Assembly (NCBI GenBank): GCA_037783545.1
Contig: JBBELK010000481.1
Location: forward strand, 1,364,001-1,428,000
Length of the DNA: 64,000 bases
Direction of reading: 5' to 3'
Origin: Henricia sp. BOLD:AAB3569
Lineage: Eukaryota > Echinodermata > Asteroidea > Spinulosida > Echinasteridae
The notes below the pieces were generated by a model. That model was not told where the DNA came from, searched no databases, and saw only the letters and a program-made list of their open reading frames with translations. This document shows positions 12,501-24,500 of the stretch, in pieces; position 1 is the stretch's first letter; the number at the start of each line of letters is the position of its first letter. The position numbers were made by a program, and so were the translations under genes.

Positions 12501-15500
12501 TAAACTGACTTTAAATGATACATGTACCGGTAGTAGGCAGGACAATAAACAAATTAACAGTGCTCCTTTGAATCGAATTTACAATTCCCCTGAAGGACCT
12601 TGTTGAGTAGATTACAAAACACTTTGAGTACGTTCAGACGGAGGCACAAGTTGGTACCTTGAATATCGGTACAGGGGGTCCCAAGTTATGGCCAAAAAAG
12701 TTTTGAAAAAAATACCGTTTCCTAGACAACTCAAGAAATAAATGGCAAACAAAAAAATTGTGATTTCATGCCAACTTTTCTTTTATATTCATAGGCTTTA
12801 AATATCTTATTTGCTCTTTTCCTGGAAGTAAATCACCTAAATTTTACATATCAGTGTTTCTTTCCCAAGTAATAAACCTCATTATAAAAAAAAGCCTGTA
12901 AGTTCAAAAACGGGCCAACTTTTAAGCCCAAATCGCCTAAATTTCAAGAAGGTGTGTAGTTCAGATGCCTTATTCTTGGTGATCTGAGGCAATGTAATGT
13001 GTCATTTTTACATATATGAATGTCTGCTGCCTTTATTAAAAATATAAGTGTGTTACAAATAATACAAAGTCCAACTAATTACATATGCAAAAAAGTAATA
13101 TCTCGTGTTCTGATCATGCTATTTAGCTGAAATTTGGTCAGTATAGGTACATGTACAGTACACAATATGACAACAGGTTCAGAGAAAAAAAACTTTTAAA
13201 ACTTACAAACAAATTTTAAAAGTTGAGTTTTGGGGTAAAAAATATTCAGGAATTTGCAGCAAATAATACCAGATTTTGCGGCCTGATTTTTACTGGCAAA
13301 TACTGGCAGATGTCATTCCCATTTCACCTGGAGACAGATCGTTCCTATTTTTCGTTGAAAGTTGCGCGTTTCACAAAATCGGCTGATTTTTCCATAAAAA
13401 TCGACCCATTTTTCAAAGCTTCATTTCGACCCAAAACTGTCGGCCATCGCTAAAACGCGCAAGCAGAAATGGAAAGATCGTGTCATCAGCTTTCAAGTGC
13501 GCCCTAAATAGTTGAGATTGGGCAAGATTTGCCAGTGAGAAATTCTCAATTTCAACACCGGGCACCGGTAGCCTCGCACCGCGCCAGTCGGCCGAGATCG
13601 AAGAGCGTGAAGTGGGTAATTTCACTGATATTTGTGATAATTTGGAGTTTTTATTTAATATTCTTGTAAAAAGAAGGCTCTAGTTTTTCATGATACCGAA
13701 AATAAACTGTAAATTGTTGTGGAACCCTGTGAAATATCATCAACAAATTGTCCATCGTTGTCGTGTTTTTATGCGTTGTCTATTGGAACCGTTCAGTGTG
13801 TTTGACCGGCCTACATGTAGCATATGAAAAAAGTTTCTGCAAAAACGTGTTTGGTGTTGAATTGTTGTGGAAAATGTACTACAAATTTATTTTCGTGTGG
13901 GAATTTTGTAGGCATTGGACAGCTGTAACGTGACTAACCGTAACGTTACTAACCATGATTGTTCAATAGTTCTTGAAACTTATGCAAGGTAGGTGTGACT
14001 TGGCATTTACAAAAACACACGCCAGTAAACAAGCAATGAAAGAAATATACACATGTAATGGTTTGTTTCAGTTGTGTCCCATTTGAGGAAACGTTTTGTT
14101 TCAAGACATTTTTTCTCCATGTCCTTTTTTTGTAACGTTACTAACCAAGATTAAAATCTTTATTACATTTCACAAAATGGGGCCAAATTGTTTTAGTTAT
14201 TACTGTCCAGTAGAACTGAAAGTATATTGCGTGTTGATATAACAGAGGATAGAAATTTGTAACGTTACTAACACTGGAATTGCAGTGTTTGAATTAGCAC
14301 TAGCTGGTCCGTTGGCCAAATGACAGTTAAAATCGTCTCGGGCCAGCTAGAAAGCCTCTCCAAATGGTCCGGCTGTCCAGTTGAAATAAAACAGACCCAC
14401 ACCGTACATAAAGTTTCTTTCGTAAAAAGGACCACGTAGAGGACTGATGAAAAAAACTTGATCATTCTTCAAACTCCCATGGCCATAAATACTGCTTTTA
14501 ATACAGCCCTCCGCCGGCGCGGCCCGCCCGGCCTGGTCCCTGTCCATTTGGAAATGTGATAATATTGAAAGTGGAATGGCTACCGGCCTTGTCCGTTAGC
14601 GATGTCGATCCTTCCAGTTCGTATACTGCAGTTCCCGGGCCGGAAAGAGCTAGGGCCTCGGCCACATGACTGAGAGCAGCCTGGTCTATAACAAAAGTTT
14701 GACCAGACCATCACAGTGGATTTGGGTTGTAAGATTGCAGCTTATCGACTCACAAAAGGTGAAAATATAATGATAAATCATCATACTAATTGCGGATAAA
14801 TGTTGACAACTATTCATAGGATTTTTTTTCTTTTCTAAAAACACCAAGTCGGCCTCCATACAGTTTTTGCATAGGGTTTCAAATTGATGAATTTATCCTT
14901 CCTGCCCAATTTGTTTATTTTGTTAGCAAAAATATGCACAAATACATGCATCCGTGAGAGTTTATAACAAAAGAGCCTTTCAAGACTGGAGTCCAGAATA
15001 GCTCAGAAATTCACCACATATTTTTAAACTTGTACTGGGGAGAACCTTATGACCACCAAATCTTCCTAATTTATTCACTCGAATATGGTTATTATATACA
15101 AACATTAAAGGTCGACTGTGTGTAAAAAGAACAACCAGAATTGAAATTGGAACCGGGCCACTTGAAACGCAAACGGGCCATTGAAGACTTAAACCAACTG
15201 GTCCTGATGGCCAGTTGGGGAAAAAGTTAGGGGCAAACGCTGAATTGCCCATGCATATACAAAAAATATTAGATGTTTCCCACTCCTAAATTTAGGTTTT
15301 TCAGTCAAATATCTACTTACTGATGCTTGTTAAGTCATTTTAACATTAAGAAGAAAAATAACTAATGATAAATTTCTCAATTCTTACTAGTGCTGTAACG
15401 AAATCTGCAAGTTCGTGTTCGGTTCGGTTTGGCAAAAGTTCGAAAATTTCTTCCCGAACATTTTGTTCGGTTGGGGTTCGGCAAGTATTACCGGCGGTGT

Positions 15501-18500
15501 GGGTTGAAAGTGATCACGCACGTGCAGCTAGCTTTATTTATAAAGTACATGTACATGTATGTATTTTTTTTATCTTCAAACCCGCTCTTTTACACGATTT
15601 ATTTGTCATAATGAACAAGATAACGACTTCGGTGGGATGAAATTGACCGGAATCCGCAGCCGGGGCCGGGCCGCTACTGTCGGAACTTGCGGTGTGTATG
15701 GATTTTGTGATTTGTACCACGTGCAAACCATTGTGAGACTGCGCGAGATGGTATTTTTTTCCTAGCCAATGGAGTTCATTTTCCGCAAGTATTGCAGAGT
15801 GTCTGTAAGACGCCTGATTGATTTCCGTCAAAATGCTTTTCACAATGTTGTGCGAATAATTATGTCCAAGAAAATCCGGTCATTTTATTACTCCCAATAC
15901 GCTATTTCACAATGCAAATGTACGCCACGCCACTATATAGATGGCGTTTAATTGCAATCAAAACGTTCCAATCAATCGACAATTATCAGCACATCGTGCA
16001 GATGCGCACTGTGCAGTAACTATATGGCTTTGGCACGTTGCGGCGATGAAGCCAATACAATATTTGATAGGCACCAATCGAGCGACATCTGTGTAGATAT
16101 CGATCGTAAAGTCATGGATGGAGGAAGGAAAGTACGTGTACGGTACGTGGGCGCCGGCGCCGGCACCGGGCAGAAAATGTCAGATCTGATTTGGCACAAG
16201 AATTGCTTTGTATGGTGCATATGACTTTCGACAGTTTAATGCGAAGCATTTTTGCAAGTATAAGAAGTCAATTTTGACATTCAGAAAGCCAGCTTTTTCA
16301 CATTTACAGTTAAAATACGTAAGATGTGAAATCCAAAGTGAACCACTCCCGAACAGCCGAACTGAGTAAAATGTTCGGTTCGGTCCGGTTCGGAAGTGCC
16401 AAGTTCGGTAAAATCCCGTTCGGTTCGTCTGTTTATGCATTATGCCTAATATGCCCATCTACTATTCAGTATCGTAGCGTAATTACTTGAGATAGCAAAG
16501 AATCAACTTTAGATGCAGTTTTAGAAGTGGAAGGGAAACCCCAGGAAAATTTCAAAATCTCAAACAATCACAATCTCAAAATTCACAAATGTCCTTCTCT
16601 TTTTAAAAGTTTACAGCGAATGCTACATCTCACCCATTGGGCAGGACTACCGAGGCATGTTAAGCCAAGATTTCACAGACTGCGTTCCCTGGTCCGACCC
16701 CCGAGTGGCCCTGCTAAATTTCACCGGCCAAAACTACTGGGAGTTAGAGGGCCTCGAACCCGGAACCACCGTGAATCACAACTTTTGTCGGAACCCCGGC
16801 GGTGTATTGGAGACTCCATGGTGCTTCCAAGTAGATAGGACTGACAATGGAACCCAAATTCCTGACAACGAAACCTTCGTTCCTCAAAGCGAAACCATCA
16901 TTCCCGTACTTTGCCCACCGACACCGTTACCGGCAATGGAAACCTGCAATTCTGGTGAGTCTGTATAGACCGTATTGAAGACTTTGTAAAAAACATTCTA
17001 ACTTTGGTCTAAACGTGTGCGCAGCACACCGCAGGCAGCAAGCAAGCACACGCAACACCGGGAAATCTAATGAGCCACCGCCAGGGACTATGGGTGCACC
17101 CAAGTAAATAGGGCTCCCATAGGAACCAATGCTAAATGCCCCATTTTCAAAAATCATTTAAAAATACTCACAACTCTCTCAGCTTCTCAGGACAACAACC
17201 AAAATAATCATTGAAGTCTCATCTTTTCAATTCTGTTCAATTTTATGGGGGTAATCTATCACTTTTATTCCCTAATTTCCACTTGAAACAAAACTACCCC
17301 TGCAACAGTGAAACTTGCTAATCAGACCAGCATCGATTTTGGAACAAAGGCACATACGCTACTGGGCAAAATAGGGCCACTTTTAGGAGCTACAGTGTCT
17401 AAAATGTTTATAGTTGGAAGAAAAAATACCCCACATCGCGGCGATGGTCATATTCTACACAAGACCACACTCGTTCAGCTCGCAACTCTCCCTAATAAAG
17501 AAGAATTTGAGGGCATACAAAATATTCATGAGCTCGGCGCACGGATCTCTGACTGCCTATTTACTTGGGTGCACCCCTATGGGATGGATTACAATATGAT
17601 TACGAGATTGTGTTGCTCGTGTGACCCCTCTTTATAGACAGCCGAAGTGTGACGTGCGTTGCCATGGCAATTGGATCTAAACTATCATGGCCGTCGGGAA
17701 AAGTACCATTGGAAAAGCACAGGGACACGGTTGAGTGATTTTTAGTTTGGATCCAATTGCCTAGGCAACCAACAAAAGGTGACGTACTCACTTCGGCAGT
17801 CTATACACGAATCCGGTTGCTAAGGACTCCTTCCCTGCAAGTCCGCCATAGCTGGGGGCCATCCACTGCCATGGACTGGGCGCTTTGTCTTGTTGTTAAA
17901 TCGAACAGCGCACAACGCGTACGCGTACACAGGCTTCGCAAGCAAATAAACGCACAAAATTGTTCGAAGTGACAACATAATGTAACAGCATATCATCAAC
18001 ACAAAACCCACAGTTCATGGCACTTGATGGCCCCTAGCTATGGCGGACTTACATGGACCATGACTTTGCAGCTCGGATTGGTGTATATAGTACGATTACA
18101 ATCTGGTTATAATAAGTTTGTCGTCTGACCCTGGTCGTCGTTGGAACTATTACAATCGTATTATAATCGAGTAATTACAAGACCCCGGCCTAAATGTTGA
18201 ATGTTGCCCTACAAGATGGCAGCTATTCGACACGGTCTATACTTGACCATCCTCCACATATGGTCTGTAAAGTCAGCCGAAGCCATTTTTTAAAAACAGT
18301 TTCAGAAAGAACAACTTTTTAGCTTCAAATAGATTCTTGTTTCAAGTTCATACAATATTCAGAAGTGGAGTTACGGTTCACTGAATCTGTATACAAATGC
18401 GGAAAATCTGGGAGTCAATTCATGGGACCCAATTTTCAGCAGGGTAATTTGTAACTATAGTCTCCCTTTGCTCGAGTCCCAAGTCAAGTCAAACTGCCCT

Positions 18501-21500
18501 CGAGTCCCAAGTCAAGTCAAACTGCCTTTGAGTCCCAAGTCAAGTCAAGTCAAACTGCCTTTAAGTCCCAAGTCAAGTCAAGTCAAACTGCCCTCGAGTC
18601 CCAAGTCAAGTCGAGTCAAACTGCCTTTGAGTCTCAAGTCAAGTCAAACTGCCTTTGAGTCCCAAGTCAAGTCAAACTGCCTTTGAGTCCCAAGTCGAGT
18701 CAAACTGCCCTCGAGTCCCAAGTCGAGTCAAACTGCCCTCGAGTCCCAAGTCAAGTCAAGTCGAGTCAAACTTCGTCAGACATCGTTAACGGTAAGCAAA
18801 TGAAAACCTGCCTTAACCGCAGAACCAAATTCTGCTTAAGATAGTGACGCAACAATGGTGGTTTCCAAGCGCGCGCATGCTTAAAGGCACAGGCTCGTCG
18901 GCAATGCGCGCCCGCCAAATGTGTGTCACGCAATACGCAGCTCCATAGCAAAGGCAAGGAGCTGCGTGTTTCAAGCACGAATTTGGCGGGCGCGCATTGC
19001 TGACGAGCCTGTGCCTTTAAGCACGCCGCGGCCGTGAAATAGCCTTAATGTTAGCACAACTTTTCTGCCCCAGTATATAAGCACACGTTTTCAGCTAGCG
19101 CTTAAGCAGCTATATGAAATTGGGCCCTGGTGGTCTGGCCACGAATGCTCCATGTTTTAACCACTTCGCGAAGTGTGAGTGTCTTGGGGGCGGTTATACA
19201 GAATTAGACCAGGGCAGAGCTGGTCTCTTATCTTGCTGGGTTGGGGTCAAGTCAGTTTGTGGTTTTTGACCTGTGACTTGACTCTGGAGAAAATTACTTG
19301 TGACTGGACTTGGAAAATAAGATTGATTTACGACTTGAAAAAACCCCTAGTCATCAAGTCTCCAGCCCCAGAGACATACACATGTATATATGCATAAACC
19401 AAAACTGCTAGTGCAGTCTCCCGCTCCAGGGAAATAAATTGGAAAATACCTAGCGCGAAATGGTTAAAATATAAAAGACACAGGCTCGTCAGCAATGCGC
19501 ACGCGCCAAAGGTCTGCCCTGAAATATGCAGCTCCATGCCTTTGCTATGGAGCTGCGTATTTCGTGGCCCGAATTTGGTACGCGCGTATTGCTGACGAGC
19601 CTGTGCCTTTAAATGGTCAGTATGGTTTGTGGAAAATTTTTGTATTTTTTTCGTTGCTTGCTTGTTTTACAGCAACATTTGATCTGAAACTGTGGGACCG
19701 CGGAACCTCCGAGGACAACAGAAGAGGTCGCGTGGAAGTAAAATTTAAAAGAAGAGGCGTCGGCACCATTTCCGATCGCGACTGGACGGTAAAAGACGCG
19801 AATGTGGTGTGTCGACAACTTGGCTTTCCTTTTGGCGCAATAAGTACACGTTGCACCGCCACCATGAACGGCGCCGCGGACCGCATACTTCTGAAAGACG
19901 TCCAGTGCCAGGGGAACGAGTTGAAGCTCATAGATTGCTTCTATAGACTTGCTACGAGCGACGACTCGGACCATAGTCATGATGTTTGTGTCGCGTGTAA
20001 CCGCACAAACGCAGGTAGGTGTTCTTTGTAGGGCCCATCGAGCGTAGAATATTTCAGGCTCCCCAGACATCCACTACAGGGGATACCAGTATATCGGACT
20101 CATTTCAAGTCTGGGATCGCTTATACTTCACAATACCCTGAGGAAATCCACGCAAATCTGTGGAGTAAGCCGGCTGTTGTGTTCGGACAACACACGCCCG
20201 AGTCATTTTGATGTAATTTAAAGGGCCTGTGACATGCTAAACAACTTCGTGCCTAAGCTTTGCTTCATAATGACGGATTACTTGTTCAGCAAGACATACT
20301 ATTGTTCGTTTGGATGTAAAATCAATAAAATGTGGCCTTTTTCAACTTTGAAGATTTCATTGAAATAAATCTCAGACAGAGGGCGCTGTTTTGAGTTCAT
20401 CATATAAGGAAGACAGAAGGGAAAAGTTAAGAAAAAACATAAGACTTCAAGTTGGACTTGTGGCAAATTGCTGCAGTTTCTACCCCCAGTTTTGTCATGG
20501 CTTACAGCAGGCAACATGTAAAACAAACTCAAACGGCCATGGATTACAAAAGTTTCAGGAAAATTGAGAAAAAAGTGGAATCTTTTGTGCACAGTTGAAT
20601 GTGATTTTCCTGTGTTTGCCTCTTGTGACATCGTGACCTTGGTCATGAATATGCATATTCGCATTAGCATAAAAACTAAAAACCTTTGTTTTAACCCCCG
20701 AAGCAAGCTCCAAATAGGATTTTGATGACTTTAACTGAGTAGAGTGGTTTTAAAGCATAGATTTCATTGATAAACATCCTAAATAAGGGCCCTTTAATCA
20801 ATTTGGTCAAGTTATTGATAAGCACAGAGTAAACATTTGGCGGTTTTAGTGTAGACCCAGTAACCTTGGCAACGCACAAAGTAATATACATTTTAAATTT
20901 AAATTCCTTCTTTTTCTACAGATGATGTAATTAATTGAAGGCCACCATTTGTTTCTTTATGTGTAAAGAGGCCTTTTCACACTACCCACTTCTGACCCGG
21001 GTAACTTTCTAGTTTCTACCCGGGTAGCTGCAAATTACCTGGGTTAAATTTAACCCGGAATTTTGTTTCACACGTCAAAATTTAACCCGGAGAAACACTT
21101 ACCAGGGTCGTCTCTTACACGGGTCATGAGCTACCATTTTCCCACTTCCCGATTAGGGCTAGAAATCACCCAGGTTAAGTGGCATTTTTAGCCAGTTTAC
21201 CCGGGTAATTCGTAACCCCGAAATTTGTCGTGGGATATGAGCCCTTAACCCGCGGGTAATCTTGGTATATCCAGCACGATTTGTGGCCTAAGGACTGCCC
21301 CCTAACGCCCCTATGACTCAATAACATGCACACTCTTCCCTTTTGTTAATGCACTAACACCCCTAAAAACTGAAAGGAATTCCTTGGATGTTTGAGACAC
21401 AATGGGGGAACAATGGTAGGGGTGAGGTCTACCCTCGGCCCCATATCGTGCTGCATCTGTTACCCGGGTTAACTCGGGGTTAAAGTGTCGTGGGAAAAGG

Positions 21501-24500
21501 CCTAGGGTGAGCCACTGGCAGTACATGTAGCTTTCCGGCCGGAAGTAGACATTTCCTGAGCCGCTGTAAGTGCCGCACCGTAGTTAACAACTGAGGATGT
21601 GTGCCGTTTGTCACTGTATTAGACTTGATTTAAGCCTCTGTTTATTCTATTATCAACTTCCCTGCAGATATAAGAAGAGGAAAGCGTTCTGCAGAGTCCT
21701 TAGAGGCTGGAGAAAAGACTACTGAAGAGGCCTGTCCATTTTGCAAAATCAAACGGAATTTAAAGACATCAGAGTCGGACCACAATAATTCTTGTAAGCC
21801 TAAAATGTTTCAATTGTAAAAACGCCCAGTTGCAATAAGAGCTATAAATGTTCTGCGAACATTATTTTATTTCCAACAAAAAGATGATTTTGTTTAATGG
21901 GGTATAGGATAAGATTGACAATAGACTATGTAAGTCTCGCGGCAAAGGTCAAATTTGAGCTTCCGGGCACAACACGACTAAAACGCCTATTCCTATAACA
22001 CGGGCGAGATTTTGTTTTTGTATATAAAATTTTCTGTCCAATCTTAAGTATACAACCGACCCGAAAGTGATTCGGGTAACTAAAATGTTTTTTTACAATA
22101 TATAATACATGCATAATTATCTCTAAAAACGATAACAATTTATTAAAATTTCGTGACCTGAATAAATTTCTCTGCTAGCATATTCTTCATCCAATTTGGA
22201 ATGAATGACCCAAGTGTGGATTCATGTGAAAATGAATGCTTCGAACTTGGGCACTCTAAAAAAAAGTCTGCAAGCTCTACTTTTGGTAGATGGCGTTTCG
22301 CCTATCGCTAGCGAGGTCTGTATGTACACTGTAGGCCTACGTACGTCGGCTGCTGTGCGTGTTGCATATCTTTTGCTGCATGTAGTTTACGATCTTCAAA
22401 GATTGACATGTCGGCTCAGAAAAGATCGTGAATTTTTACATTTCGATTGCTTATTTTTGATTATATACCCCACTTCATCAATTGGAATGCAAGATTTTAT
22501 TTAGAGATACGCGTTTTGGGCCGTCTGAGTTTACAAAAACCTTCGTAAACAAAATAATACAAGAATTTCGCTCGTAAACAAAATAATCCAAGAATTTCGC
22601 TCGCGACGTGCGTTGAAGAGATAGGGTCTTGTGCCCGGAAATAACAGTGGTCTCGCGCGGTCTTGTACGTTCGCGAGGTCAACTTACATAGTCTATTAGA
22701 GATGAATTTATAAACACGAGAAAATTCAGTGTAGCATGGATTTGCCTCACTAAATTGTTGGAAAAAGAGTGGCAAGCACGAGATTGTTGTGATGCTCCGA
22801 CGGGATGCTCAGATAGCTCACTTAATTGGTAGAGCAGTTGGCCATGTATGCCAAGGACCTGGGTTCGAATCCCAGTCGGGGCATTGCAATTTTCTCGTGT
22901 TTCTAAATTCATCTAAAAAAGATGATTGTTGATTTCAACAAACAAATTCTGAAAATTATACCAGAAACTATACCAAGCTACAAAAGAAACGCAAAAATGT
23001 TCTCCACTTTTTTATTAAAAAAATCAGTCAATCTGAGAATGGGAATTTACAGCACACAGAAGCTTTATGCAGTCATGCATAATGAAGCTGTTATGTGAAT
23101 ATTCAATATCAACTTACAGCCGTATACACTTGATCCCGAGCTCGGGGTCGAACACCGAGCTCGGGATCAGCTCCGGATCACAAATCTCGCTCAGTGGCGG
23201 CTGCCTCAGTATGAACATTTAACAATTAAGATTCATACAATCAATGTAGAAATTACTCTCAAAAGTCAGTATTTGTGGTGCTTGACCAGGGGCCAATTTC
23301 ATAAAGCTGTTTAGCAGATATTTTTGCTTATTCGAAAATTTGTTTGCTTTATAAAAATGGGTCAATAGTCAAAATTGCATGTCGATTTGTGTTTTTCACA
23401 AGAATATCTGCTATTCTTGCTAAGTTGACATAAAATTTTGACTATTAACCCATTTTTATAAAGCAAACAAATGTTTGATTAAGCAAATTTTTTGCTAAAC
23501 AGCTTTATGAAATTGGCCCCTGGTCGTAACATTTGGCCAGTAACATTTGCCTTTTTTTTTTAAAGTTATTTCTTCGCAAAAAAATAATCCAGCGTCATAC
23601 AACTGATTGAAAGTGCTTCTATTATCGAGGTTCAAGATAGTGTGTCCTGTTCATTTTTGCTATAAAAGCTAGCTGCCCAGGTGGTTGGTTTCAGTGTAAA
23701 AGCGGCGAGTGCATACGTTATTGGAAAACTTGCAACAAATTCCCCGATTGTGCAGACGGGAGCGACGAATGGTTGGACGACTGCGAGGACATCGTAACTG
23801 GTGAGTATAACAACTTTTCTCGTAAAAATAGACCTTGTTCGCACTCCGGAAAATTGCTTCATTTTACGATGATTTGACAATGACTTGACAAAGAAATTTG
23901 AATATGTGCCCCAATACAACATTTGCAGTTACCCAAAATTTTACTTCACGAGTTGACGAGAAAAATCCGACTAAAAGAGTTGATAGCAATGGTAACAAAC
24001 ACCACATGATTTTTTTCCCATGTAAAATGGTACCTTTGTGGGGGAAATTGCCAACTGAAAGTTCTTGCTAACCCTCCCGGATTTTGGGGAAGACATCTGG
24101 GAAAACGGGTTCATTCTGTAACTCCTAACACATCTAAAAATCCCCAAGGTTGTTAATTGACAACACAGGAAGGTTTTTATCCATGTCAGGACTCGCAAAA
24201 TTAGTCATTTTCCGAAGAATCTGTTGCAAAATCCGGGAGGGTTGGCAGCTCTGCATCTTTTTTATGTGACTGAAATTTCTACAAGGCAGTTTATCAACAT
24301 TATGCTTTAATAATATACATGTATAATGCTGTTCCTGTTTTAAAAGTTCTCCAAACATGTAATCTGTTTCACAGAATGCTCTCCTCAAGAGTTTCAGTGC
24401 ACAGAGAGGAGGCCCGACGGCCTGCTCAAGTGCATTCATAAACGTTTTGTCTGTGATGACTACAATGATTGCGGAAAAATGGGGCCTGTGTTGAGGGGAA

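Noticed and set aside
17308-17637. 109-codon frame as an exon
   Set aside because: It lies among inverted repeats in intron 5, has no phase 1-1 splice borders and shows no family resemblance.
20917-20945. Acceptor-like ttctacag at 20920 as an extra exon
   Set aside because: Stops follow within 15 bases in the required frame (taatta), so no exon can start there.
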